Assembly (NCBI RefSeq): GCF_963678635.1
Contig: NC_087062.1
Coordinates: forward strand, 86,839,845-86,899,844
Origin: Symsagittifera roscoffensis
Taxonomy: Eukaryota > Xenacoelomorpha > Acoela > Convolutidae
DNA: 60,000 nucleotides
Direction of reading: 5' to 3'
Under the pieces are notes generated by a model, which saw only the letters and a list, made by a program, of their open reading frames with translations, ran no database searches and was not told the origin of the DNA. Position 1 is the stretch's first letter. Each line of letters starts with the position of its first letter. A program made the translations under genes and the position numbers. This document shows, in pieces, positions 1 through 8,195 of this stretch.

Positions 1-226
1 AATGAATTTACTGCATTGGTATTAAATTGATAAATTTATAAGTGTAAGAGATTAATAGAATTTTTGAAAATTGTTTGATGAAATTTGCGATTTTTATTTG
101 TCTTTTGTGGTTTTTGTAGGTGATTGTCGGATGAAGGCTAAAAATCTAAAGAAAACATGGATAAAGAATGGTGAGTTTTTAATATTTTAATTAGTTAGTA
201 ATATTCATTTAATTCATACTTACCTG
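1..226. other. Element 3' untranslated stretch, no gene
   Basis: No coding frame is supported here. Read on the minus strand, it begins two bases after the last stop codon of the element with a consensus-like splice donor (222-226) and then runs as AT-rich DNA with a possible pyrimidine-rich acceptor near 120-140. No LTR end could be recognised, and I found no match to the 15347-16900 region by eye. Confidence 0.5.
222..226 (-). promoter_or_regulatory. Putative 5' splice site after last ORF of the element
   Basis: On the minus strand, bases 226-218 read CAGGTAAGT, a perfect match to the metazoan donor consensus, directly after the TAA stop at 229-227. Whether it is used is unknown. A donor just after a stop codon would give a 3' UTR intron. 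Confidence 0.4.
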
Positions 227-1222
227 TTAGTCGTCGGGGAAGATGTCGTGGATGAGATCTGAAGTTGTGAGTAGTTTAGCTAAGATGCGGATGATGTTTT
301 TAGTCTGAAGTAGTGGCCAAAGCAATTGAAGTGCCTTAATGGTGGTTAGTTCTTCAGTGCCAACTGCAAACTCATAAGGTGTGTTTTGGATTAGGTTATA
401 TAATTTGTGATTGAATTTAATGTTATGGATGAATTCTAATATTGGGATTTCTATAGGCTGTACAAACTCGTGCGGGATAAGGAAGGGTCGGGATTCTTCG
501 GCGTTGAAGGTCTTGGTGATGGGACAGAAGATGTACATTTGGGTTATGGGGTCATAATTACGAAGAATACCATGGAGGTTAGTGTCTTTAATACAATATG
601 TGAAATTTAGGAAAAATGGTGAAGTGTATTTTGAATTAATGAATTGAAAACGATGGTGTGGTTGTCTAGAGGGTGTGTGTAGGTCAAAGTGATTTTGGAT
701 GAAGCGATAATAACTATATGTGTGGGTTTGTTTAGTGCGCAACATAATATCGTGTGAGCAGTGCAAATCTCTTTCGTGTGGTGCAAGGAAATGAAAAGTT
801 AGTGAAAATATTTGGAAGCGTTCTTTAAAACTTTCGTATGCTTGTGTGTCTGTTAGTGCTTCTGAAATAATGTGATCAAACTTTCGGTCGAAGATGTTTA
901 GTGTAAATATATATGGTGTCTTGATGAAAAATTTCTCGGTGATTTGTGGATTAGCGAAGCGATCGACGTCTAAGAATTGATCTTGGTTAGCTCTGATGAT
1001 GTTGTGATCATAGTATTCGAGTGTATATTCGTTAGCTCTAGGTGCAGTGTGTGTTTTTAGTGATTTTTTATATCCAACGTAAGTAAATTGTCTAGCGGTT
1101 AGTGGTGTAGTGAGTCGATATAGCATGTCCTTATTTCGCTCCATATCGATGTGAGTGCTAGATAAAGGTAAGCAAAGAGGGTTAGTAAAATGATAATATG
1201 AGGTCCAAGAGAGAGTGGGCAT
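227..1222 (-). CDS. Unknown 331-aa protein, last ORF of the retrovirus-like element
   Basis: I do not recognise this protein. It is 331 aa, rich in His, Phe, Tyr, Ile, Thr and Asn, with no signal peptide, no clear membrane segment and no zinc-finger spacing. It lies downstream of env, where most Ty3/Gypsy elements have nothing but the 3' LTR. The same frame is open without any ATG further upstream to base 1591, adding 123 codons that overlap the 182-aa ORF in another frame. The first ATG at 1222 is therefore only the conservative start. A structural, regulatory or antagonist role are all guesses. A long clean frame in an otherwise intact element argues that it is expressed. Confidence 0.6.
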   Translation of the reverse strand: MPTLSWTSYYHFTNPLCLPLSSTHIDMERNKDMLYRLTTPLTARQFTYVGYKKSLKTHTAPRANEYTLEYYDHNIIRANQDQFLDVDRFANPQITEKFFIKTPYIFTLNIFDRKFDHIISEALTDTQAYESFKERFQIFSLTFHFLAPHERDLHCSHDIMLRTKQTHTYSYYRFIQNHFDLHTPSRQPHHRFQFINSKYTSPFFLNFTYCIKDTNLHGILRNYDPITQMYIFCPITKTFNAEESRPFLIPHEFVQPIEIPILEFIHNIKFNHKLYNLIQNTPYEFAVGTEELTTIKALQLLWPLLQTKNIIRILAKLLTTSDLIHDIFPDD

Positions 1223-1591
1223 TAAAACGTATTCATCTACAAAGTTGCGTGTTTCGTTAGTGTCGTGGGGGGTGTTTAAGGTGTATTGTGGGAATGAGGG
1301 TAAGGTGATGGCTAAAAATTCTTTTGTGTTAGTATGCTTGGGGTGGTTGATGTATTTACGGGCTGTTCCTGGTTTTGCTGGGAAAGGATGGTTGGGGAAC
1401 TTTCTTTTAAAAGTGCGATAAGCTCTATTAGTGTTGAGTGAAGATTCAGTTGATGTGGATGACGGTGCTAATGATTCAGTATAATTTGAAGAGGGTGTAG
1501 GGGTAGGGGGTTGGATGAATTTATTGTGGAGGAGATTTGGTTTATTGTTGGGGTATGGAGGTGGTAGGGTTGTTGTTGAAGGGTAATAAAA
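1223..1591 (-). other. ATG-less in-frame 5' extension of the last ORF
   Basis: After the TAA at 1594-1592 this frame runs 123 codons with no stop and no ATG into the ATG at 1222. It is rich in Pro, Thr, Ser and Asn. Its 5' part overlaps the end of the 182-aa ORF in a different frame. It could be an unconstrained by-product of C-rich composition, or it could be joined to upstream sequence by splicing or frameshifting. Confidence 0.4.
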
Positions 1592-2016
1592 TTATCTAGC
1601 TCTGGGGAGATTCGGGGGGTGTCTGGAGAATGAGATGATTGGTCAGAATGATATGAGGAGTAGGTTGGGGTAACTTGGGAAGCATAAGAGGGTGTGGAAG
1701 TGATTGGGTCAGGGTTATTGGATAATATGGGTTGAAAAGGGGGTTGAGAAAAATTAGAAGAGTTATGAAAATTATTGGATGGGGATGGTTCTGAGTCGGC
1801 AAATTCATCGGGGGTTTCAATATTCGGGTTATTGAGTTGTGAGATGGAGTATAAAACTGAGATGTGTGAATTAGTGTCGGAATTCATGCCTGATGTTACA
1901 TTACTAGATGGAAAATCGGGTGGCGGAAAAGCAAAAAGTGGTATTATTGGGATTGGAGAGGTAAGATTGGTTGGGTGGGAATTTGATCGGTGTAGTGATC
2001 CAAGTTGGCGGCTCAT
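1468..2016 (-). CDS. 182-aa Ser/Pro/Asn/Thr-rich ORF following env
   Basis: A low-complexity 182-aa frame very rich in Ser, Pro, Asn, Thr, His and Ile, with no recognisable fold. Its ATG (2016-2014) overlaps the env stop codon (TGA, 2015-2013) in the four-base arrangement ATGA. That arrangement is typical of termination-reinitiation in compact viral messages and supports this start. Its 3' part overlaps the ATG-less extension of the next ORF. It could be a phosphoprotein-like disordered accessory protein, but the skewed base composition could also keep such a frame open by chance. Confidence 0.5.
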   Translation of the reverse strand: MSRQLGSLHRSNSHPTNLTSPIPIIPLFAFPPPDFPSSNVTSGMNSDTNSHISVLYSISQLNNPNIETPDEFADSEPSPSNNFHNSSNFSQPPFQPILSNNPDPITSTPSYASQVTPTYSSYHSDQSSHSPDTPRISPELDNFITLQQQPYHLHTPTINQISSTINSSNPLPLHPLQIILNH

Positions 2017-4631
2017 CGTGGGCTAAAAAAATTATTATTTTGAGACTGAAATGCGGTGGTATGGGGTTGTTCAATAATTTGTTCATAAGTATTATCATCT
2101 TGTGACTGGTGTGTCATTATATGTTGGATGGGACTTTGTGATGTGGTGAGTCGAAAATTTGGATTATGTGTGATTGCTAAATTTCGAAAATTTCGTGGGA
2201 CTAGGGATAGTGGATGGTTATTTGGTAGGGGTGGTAATTGTGGTGCCGTTGGCGTTATGTCTACATTGTTATGTTCTTCGTCATATGTGTTTTGTCGTGT
2301 TGCTATTTTTGTGTTATATTCTTTTATTTGTGCGTCTAAAAGAATTTTATTTATAGATGTAGAAAAAATTCCAAAAAATCCTGCAAAGAGTATGCGTGCT
2401 ACGCTTGCTTGTCTATTTACTTGTGTGTGTATAGCACATGTGTTGTAAATTCCTTTTAAAAGTGAGAAAAGAAATCCAATAAAGTTAAACATTGCGTATA
2501 AAATAGTCAATTTTTCTAAGATGTAGTAGGGCCATCCTAGAAAATCGAGGATCTCATTTTTGAGTGTAACAAAGCTAAAAATGTTAATTGGTGATATATC
2601 TTGGGGACGGTATTTTTCACCGTTTAGATATATATAATCTTTAATGTCTTTAAAATATCCGCTATAGTCTTGCGTGTAGATATCGGCAAATCCTGCGGTT
2701 TCTGCAAGTTTGCGTAAATTTTGGTCTATTGATTGTCTTTGTATAGTGTCCATTTGTGTTAATAATTCTTGGAATTGTTGTGTTCTAATGTGATGTTGAA
2801 TATCTGATTTTGAATAGATTCCTATTGATTGTAAGTCTATATTTGGGTTTCGAGCAATAGCGCGAATGCTTTCTGGTGAAAATTTTTTGAGTGATTGCAT
2901 TAATGTGGGATATGGAGTGAGAAGATAATATTTATTTTCATCAGGGTTTAGTTGTACTACATTGTGGCTGTTTTCTGATCCACATGGGACTGCGGTATCC
3001 CAGAAATAGGTTCTTCGTGAAAGTGTATCCACGAAATGTACTTTATTCTTATAAAAGATAGGGATTCTTTTATAACATCGTTTATCTTCAAAAACGTATA
3101 GTGGTGATACTTTTTTAGTACAAGTATAAAACCATAAGATGTTTCCTTCATAGTCTAAAAAATTTGATCTATTTCCAGATAATAAGTATCCTGCATAGGG
3201 TATTTTTAATACTGCTAGTGCAAGTGATTGTAATATTTGTGTTCGTTCTAATTCGCATAGTTGGTGTAGTGTTTCTAATTCGGAGAGTGACATTTCTTGA
3301 AAAATTCGGCTAATTGTATAATCTAGTTTCATATCTAAATGAATATCATAGTGGATATTACCGAAATATGTAGTATTCATTAGTGATAATTCTTGTAAGC
3401 GTGTGCTTCTGGTGTCATGGGGTTTTAGATGTCCACCAGGTTGTCCGTTGCTTTTTTCAAAATTAACTGGTATATAGGATGTTCCTTCGTTTGGAGGATG
3501 ACCTGTGGCATATGGGTCAAGTTTTGTTTTTCCAGTGGTCATGTCGAATCCTTTTTCGTATTCAACTAATATTTCAGAGTATTGTGTTCTGTGAAGTGGA
3601 TTCCTGTATTTACATGCAAGTTCTGTTTCTTGATATATTTGAAAACGTGTCAATTTATTTTCTATATTGTGTATGTTTCTAAAATTAGTACTTTGTTTTC
3701 GTGATGGATGTACTTGTTCATATGGAATTGATTGTATAAAGTATTTTTCGTGAAATTTTATCATACGAGCGTGTATTCTTGCTACTTGAAATGTCGTACA
3801 TGTATCTTCGGGGAACCAAACAATTGTTGCTTGTGTTCTCGTTGTAGGGTCGCAATAACCTTGATCATTTTTACAAGGTAATCGGATTCCTTGATAGATC
3901 ATTGTATTATCTGATAAATCTCGTGTGAGTTGTATTTTTTCGAGTTGTATTTTCCAATCGAAAAACATTATTTCTTGGTATCCTTTTTTTTTTGTGTTTG
4001 CTTTGCAGTTTGATGGGTTATTTATACCAATGTGTGGTATGCAATGTTTATCGTGTAGGTCATAGGTTAATCGTCCGTGTGCGCCGTTATACGGGTATTT
4101 GTCGTCTAGTTTTATATGTCCTTGGTGTCTTTCAAGTTGTGATTGATGTACAGAGTCTGGAAAAACTTGAAAGTTAACTAACTTTCTTTCGGAGTTTTTA
4201 TTTTGTGTGATGTTTAGTCTAAGTAATTCATTTCTACAATCGTCGGGATTGAGATGTAAAAGACGTTCTATATTACTCTGATAGAATGATTCATGGTCAA
4301 GTCGGTTTTTGTTTCCGTTCGAGACTTGTGAACAATGTACTTTCTTTTCGGAAAATGTTGCTGTGAATTTATAACCTGTAACTGTTGTTGCTCGGGCTTT
4401 TGAATAGAGTGTTGCTATTACATTTGTGGTTTCTATAGCTTGTGGTTCTGTTTCACATTGTGTTACTTGATTTATTGCATATTTGTGTACTGTTTTTTGT
4501 TCATTTTCTTCACAATCGTAATGTGTTACTAATAAATCTTGTGGTCCTGTACGGGGGGAAGGGTTTATGTTTTGATTTGAGATTACTAGAAAAAGGAGTT
4601 GGAGAAAAATTAATAATTTTAGAATATACAT
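2013..4631 (-). CDS. env: Envelope-like transmembrane glycoprotein (872 aa)
   Basis: Residues 1-18 are a hydrophobic signal peptide. A Cys-rich ectodomain of about 680 residues follows, with several N-X-S/T sequons and paired cysteines. A strongly hydrophobic segment lies near residues 700-727, followed by a second moderately hydrophobic stretch and a tail of more than 100 residues. The topology is that of a class I/III type viral envelope protein, and its position after pol is the env slot of retroviruses and errantivirus-like elements. The spacing of N-terminal cysteines loosely recalls envelope proteins found in other invertebrate Gypsy elements and chuvirus-like glycoproteins, but I cannot assign a family by eye. 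The frame has no breaks. Its ATG lies inside the last codons of the upstream ATG-less ORF, and its stop overlaps the start of the 182-aa ORF. Confidence 0.75.
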   Translation of the reverse strand: MYILKLLIFLQLLFLVISNQNINPSPRTGPQDLLVTHYDCEENEQKTVHKYAINQVTQCETEPQAIETTNVIATLYSKARATTVTGYKFTATFSEKKVHCSQVSNGNKNRLDHESFYQSNIERLLHLNPDDCRNELLRLNITQNKNSERKLVNFQVFPDSVHQSQLERHQGHIKLDDKYPYNGAHGRLTYDLHDKHCIPHIGINNPSNCKANTKKKGYQEIMFFDWKIQLEKIQLTRDLSDNTMIYQGIRLPCKNDQGYCDPTTRTQATIVWFPEDTCTTFQVARIHARMIKFHEKYFIQSIPYEQVHPSRKQSTNFRNIHNIENKLTRFQIYQETELACKYRNPLHRTQYSEILVEYEKGFDMTTGKTKLDPYATGHPPNEGTSYIPVNFEKSNGQPGGHLKPHDTRSTRLQELSLMNTTYFGNIHYDIHLDMKLDYTISRIFQEMSLSELETLHQLCELERTQILQSLALAVLKIPYAGYLLSGNRSNFLDYEGNILWFYTCTKKVSPLYVFEDKRCYKRIPIFYKNKVHFVDTLSRRTYFWDTAVPCGSENSHNVVQLNPDENKYYLLTPYPTLMQSLKKFSPESIRAIARNPNIDLQSIGIYSKSDIQHHIRTQQFQELLTQMDTIQRQSIDQNLRKLAETAGFADIYTQDYSGYFKDIKDYIYLNGEKYRPQDISPINIFSFVTLKNEILDFLGWPYYILEKLTILYAMFNFIGFLFSLLKGIYNTCAIHTQVNRQASVARILFAGFFGIFSTSINKILLDAQIKEYNTKIATRQNTYDEEHNNVDITPTAPQLPPLPNNHPLSLVPRNFRNLAITHNPNFRLTTSQSPIQHIMTHQSQDDNTYEQIIEQPHTTAFQSQNNNFFSPR

Positions 4632-5737
4632 GTGTATGATAATCCTGAGTATGGATTATAAAATGTAATGTAGCCAATTGTGTTTTTGGTATATCTGTCG
4701 TATTTATATATTACTTCAGTAGTTATAAACGGTGGTGGTAGTGATTGAGCTGTTATGTTAGGTGGGTTTAATGGGTAGGGATGTTGGGTAATTTTGTTTA
4801 ACTTAACTGTGATTTCAAACTTTAATTGTAAACTGTTTTGTTGGAGTATTTGAATATTGTGATCACGGATATCGTTGTGAATATCTTGGCGATATTGTAA
4901 TCTATTAAGTGCCCAGTTATGAAGGCGGTTACTTTCTTGATGTTGTCCAAATAATGGTGGAGGTGCTGTAAATGTATTCCAATCTAATCTTAAAGGAATA
5001 TTTGTTAATGATTGTTCTCGGTATCTTGCGTCGAGATTGTTTGGAAAAGTTAAGTTAAGGGGTGTCGGTGAAGTTTGACTAATTGATGGTGTTGATGGGA
5101 GTGATAATGTTTCGGGTAGTGATGAAGATGTTGTATCTGTAGAAATGTCTATGGGGTCATTGACTAAATTTGGTTCACCTTGTGTGAATGAATGTGTAGT
5201 CCAATATGGAAATCGTGATGTTTGGTTTGTGGGGTTGAAAGGATTTTCACGTATTTGCTCAGATGTTGGTGTTGAACCTAAGTAGTCTGAGGGTAGGCTT
5301 GAAGTGCTTCGTTGTGAAAAAAGTGTAGGAGTTTCTGGTGTATTACCAGTGGGATTTTCTGGAGTGCTTTGTGGTGGTGATTGAGGTATTTCAAAATGAA
5401 CTCGGGGAGTTTGAAAATTTCTATTTCGTCGAGGATGTATAATTTGTCTATTTATTTCTGTTGTGTTTTGGTTTTGACTAAGGTGTCGTATTCTACTTAG
5501 TTCTTGTGGTAGTGTTGGGTAAAGATTATATGTTGGTTCACTTAGAGATGCTTGTCGTTGAACTGGTTCTAGTGGTTCAGATAAACGAGCGTGCCGTTCT
5601 TCAAAAGTGTATGGATTATCTTGAAAAGAAATTCGTGTAGATGTTTGAGGATTTTGAGTAGTTGAAGGTGGTGTTGGGTTATCTTGGGATGATGTCGGTG
5701 AAGACTGACTTTGTGACTGTTGGGTAGCAATTTTGAA
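4619..5737 (-). CDS. 372-codon open frame lacking any ATG, between membrane ORFs and env
   Basis: After a TAA at 5740-5738 the minus strand stays open for 372 sense codons to a TAA at 4621-4619. I read the frame through codon by codon and found no stop and no in-frame ATG. The product would be rich in Pro, Ser, Thr, Gln and Asn in its first two thirds, becoming a more ordinary mix with Trp, Tyr, Arg and hydrophobic residues toward the end, which looks like a folded C-terminal part. Its last codons overlap the env ATG at 4631-4629 in another frame. Expression would need a non-AUG start (an ATT lies at its third codon), a splice acceptor or a frameshift from an upstream ORF. A start-codon search misses it. 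Function unknown. Confidence 0.6.
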   Translation of the reverse strand, partial: FKIATQQSQSQSSPTSSQDNPTPPSTTQNPQTSTRISFQDNPYTFEERHARLSEPLEPVQRQASLSEPTYNLYPTLPQELSRIRHLSQNQNTTEINRQIIHPRRNRNFQTPRVHFEIPQSPPQSTPENPTGNTPETPTLFSQRSTSSLPSDYLGSTPTSEQIRENPFNPTNQTSRFPYWTTHSFTQGEPNLVNDPIDISTDTTSSSLPETLSLPSTPSISQTSPTPLNLTFPNNLDARYREQSLTNIPLRLDWNTFTAPPPLFGQHQESNRLHNWALNRLQYRQDIHNDIRDHNIQILQQNSLQLKFEITVKLNKITQHPYPLNPPNITAQSLPPPFITTEVIYKYDRYTKNTIGYITFYNPYSGLSYTCIF

Positions 5738-5745
5738 TTATTATT

Positions 5746-5934
5746 TTAATGAGAAAATTTATGTTTATTATAATATTCTTCCAAAAAAATAATTAGAAAA
5801 ATTGTTGCTAGGGCAAATGTGATGATTGCTTTCTTTATACATTTACATATGGTCAAAATGAGGGATGATAAGAATGCTATGAAAATTACAAACAATAAAA
5901 AAATATCAGTTCTACTGAAAATTGTTCGTATCAT
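5746..5934 (-). CDS. 62-aa hydrophobic ORF (two membrane segments)
   Basis: A 62-aa frame with two hydrophobic stretches separated by a short Cys/Lys-containing turn, ending in a charged tail. Its ATG at 5934-5932 overlaps the TGA of the preceding 76-aa ORF as ATGA. The size and topology are like viroporins or small viral membrane proteins, but that is an inference from hydropathy only. Confidence 0.5.
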   Translation of the reverse strand: MIRTIFSRTDIFLLFVIFIAFLSSLILTICKCIKKAIITFALATIFLIIFLEEYYNKHKFSH

Positions 5935-6161
5935 TTAGGCAAGTTATATGAATCGTACCTGTGGATATAATCAAGGGTTTTGGAAAGTTGGAGAAATAGT
6001 TCGAATATAGCGTAGAAATATAAAAAAATGTTACAAAAAATGATTAGGATTATTAGAAAAGATTCAAGTATATCAAAAAGAAATATTATAAAGGTTTCAA
6101 GTATTGTAAAAAAATGTTTAAGATTTATGAGTATTTGAGTAACTGTTTGAGAGAAGAGCAT
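5931..6161 (-). CDS. 76-aa hydrophobic ORF (membrane protein)
   Basis: A 76-aa frame dominated by Phe, Leu and Ile with two long hydrophobic stretches and a charged, Tyr-rich C-terminus. It follows a gap of about 600 bases after the pol stop and overlaps the next ORF by a stop/start ATGA. Being T-rich on its coding strand it differs in composition from the A/C-rich frames on either side, as membrane-protein codons would. No family recognised. Confidence 0.5.
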   Translation of the reverse strand: MLFSQTVTQILINLKHFFTILETFIIFLFDILESFLIILIIFCNIFLYFYAIFELFLQLSKTLDYIHRYDSYNLPK

Positions 6162-6759
6162 TTAAGAAATGATCTCTTGGTCGAATATTTTTTGCTGTTT
6201 GGGGCGATTTTCAAGTGTGGTCGGATTATTTATTAGTTTTTTGACAAGTGGGTTGAGTTTTGTAAAAAATTGTTGGGGGCAATTTTTATGTTGATCGGGA
6301 GGTCGTCTTTTTCTTTATTTTTGTTTGTCAAATGATCCGGGGTATGGTGAGATTTTTATACTTTAGGCTAATTAAAATGTGCATTTTGTTACTTTAGGCT
6401 AAGTTAACAAATTTGTTTTGGGGGTATTCGTGGTCTGAGTTGGGGAAATATTGTTGATCTTTGGGTTATTAGATAAGGGAGGGGTACGGTATTATGGTGA
6501 TATTTATTTTAGTTGTCAAGTTGGAGTGGTTTGCTTATTTTTGACCTGGAGGTCGTAAAGTTATAGTTATAGATGTGCCTGGAGTTCTATATTATTCGTC
6601 TAATTGGTCTTAGTTTGAGTTAGAGAAAGTGACGGATTGGATGAATCCTATTGGTCTATTTTGAACTAGAATTATTGCGTACTTGTCAGCATGTTATTTT
6701 GAAAAATGTAAATGAAAAATGTTTCGGAGGTTTCAAGATTGTGAAGTATAATGTTAAAA
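6162..6759 (-). other. Non-coding gap between pol and the 3' accessory genes
   Basis: About 600 bases without a convincing frame. It holds a direct repeat of ACTTTAGGCTAA (plus strand, 6360-6371 and 6391-6402) and two copies of GGAGGTCGT (near 6298 and 6547). It is the natural place for a splice acceptor or internal promoter feeding the 3' genes, but I see no decisive signal. Confidence 0.4.
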
Positions 6760-7527
6760 TTACTTTTGAAATTCCACTTTCTTTAAAATTTTAGATTGGG
6801 GGATGAATATTTTATAGTTTTTACGTGGTTGATTTCGGAGTCTTGTTGTTTTTCTATTTTCTGATTTGTCGATTTGTTCTTGGGGTATTATTTGTTCGGT
6901 CATTTTTCTATTTTTTCTTTGTTTTGGGGATTCTTTATGGTTTTGTGTATTGTTTTTGGTGGCGGTTGGTTTTGTGTTTTGATTTTCGGTGGGGTTATCA
7001 TTTTGTTCTGTGTTTTTCAGATGTGGTTCATTTTGAATGATTTTTAATCCTGTGAAAGAATATAATTGAGTTAATTCGCGGAGTGCGTATTCTTTTGGGT
7101 AATAAGGTAATAGGTTGTTTCGATGTTGAACGATTTCTTTTTTGTTTGAGTCGGTAATTTTATATGTGACATCAGTGGGTCTTGCAATTATTTGGTATGG
7201 TCCTTTTCGAAGGGGTTGTAATTTTTTAGAAATTCCTTTTTGAGTATTAAAATTAGGTATTAAAACAAATGTTCCAATTTTTAATTCGGAGGCTGGTGTA
7301 AAACGTGAATTGATTTGTTCATTAATGTTTTGTCTTTGTAATAACTTTTTTGTTATTTTTTGATAAATTTCATTGTGTTTTTTATCTCTATTTCGAATCC
7401 ATTCGGTGTGTGTACCGGAGGCTAGTTTAAGAATTTGTGGGTGATGAAAATGATCTTCATCGTGTGTATGTAAAGGTAGGTTATAACAAATTGAGTCTTT
7501 ATTTGGTTGACAATAACCTTGTGCGTT
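6760..7527 (-). CDS. pol: Integrase C-terminal part with GPY/F-type module (same frame as gag-pol)
   Basis: An open frame of 255 codons ending at TAA 6762-6760. It carries the end of the integrase core, a chromatin or DNA-binding C-terminal module with a Gly-Pro-Tyr (GPY/F) motif near its middle, then a Lys/Asn/Gln-rich basic tail. It is in the same frame as the main gag-pol ORF but out of frame with the integrase core between them. The change occurs at a run of four A (minus strand) at 7529-7526 that would need one more base to be continuous. It has no start codon of its own and belongs to pol. Confidence 0.75.
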   Translation of the reverse strand, partial: NAQGYCQPNKDSICYNLPLHTHDEDHFHHPQILKLASGTHTEWIRNRDKKHNEIYQKITKKLLQRQNINEQINSRFTPASELKIGTFVLIPNFNTQKGISKKLQPLRKGPYQIIARPTDVTYKITDSNKKEIVQHRNNLLPYYPKEYALRELTQLYSFTGLKIIQNEPHLKNTEQNDNPTENQNTKPTATKNNTQNHKESPKQRKNRKMTEQIIPQEQIDKSENRKTTRLRNQPRKNYKIFIPQSKILKKVEFQK

Positions 7528-8195
7528 TTATGAGAATTTGCTGTAAACATTATTGGTTTGCGTGGCTTTTGGTTAAAAACCATTTCGTATGGTGACATTC
7601 CTAAAGTTGTCGTGATTTGTGAATTATATGCTAAGGGAAATAATTTTACATCTGCTGACCATTCGGTATATTTTGTATCATTTCCGTTGATGATACATCT
7701 AAGATATTCTTGTAATGAACGGTTCATACCTTCGACTAAGCCGTTTGTCCAAGGTGCATGAGATGTACGTGGTTTGTGTTTAATGTTGTATAAATGACAT
7801 AGTGTGATTATTTCATTATTTATGAATTCTGTACCGTTGTCTGTGACTAAAATTTCTGGTAGTCCAAATTTTGCTATCCAGTGTTCATAAAGCGTTGTGT
7901 AAGCATAATAAGCGTTACAATGTGGTACTGGGTTAAGTGCTACATAATGTGTAAATGCGTCAACAATTACCATAATGTAGGAGTTTCCTTCGGATGAGGG
8001 TGAAATTGGTCCTTTAGTATCAAATGAGATACGATGGTTAAAGTACAAGCTTTGTCCTTTAAAATCTTGTTTTTGTGCTATTTGTTTTTGATTTGGGTAA
8101 GGTTTATTTAGTTGACATACTATACAATCATTGCATAGTACTTTTATCCAAATTGGTGCATTTGGGAAATAAAAATTTTGTATAAAGTTTGAATA
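7422..8195 (-). CDS. pol: Integrase catalytic core (displaced reading frame)
   Basis: This frame encodes the Cys-Cys half of the HHCC zinc finger followed by the rve integrase core. The first catalytic Asp follows the SFDTKGP-type start, the second lies in a TDNGTEF motif, and the Glu lies in an NGLVEGMN motif. It catalyses strand transfer of element cDNA into host DNA. It is one base out of register with the gag-pol ORF (slip at the seven-base A run 8204-8198) and with the C-terminal part (slip near 7529-7526). The two slips cancel, so one-base homopolymer errors or two natural indels would explain the layout. The last residues of this frame, past the second slip, are out-of-frame junk. Confidence 0.8.
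   Translation of the reverse strand, partial: YSNFIQNFYFPNAPIWIKVLCNDCIVCQLNKPYPNQKQIAQKQDFKGQSLYFNHRISFDTKGPISPSSEGNSYIMVIVDAFTHYVALNPVPHCNAYYAYTTLYEHWIAKFGLPEILVTDNGTEFINNEIITLCHLYNIKHKPRTSHAPWTNGLVEGMNRSLQEYLRCIINGNDTKYTEWSADVKLFPLAYNSQITTTLGMSPYEMVFNQKPRKPIMFTANSHKTHKVIVNQIKTQFVITYLYIHTMKIIFITHKFLN

Noticed and set aside
1904-2098. Additional short minus-strand ORF across the env/182-aa junction
   Set aside because: It shadows both genes in the third frame in low-complexity C-rich sequence.
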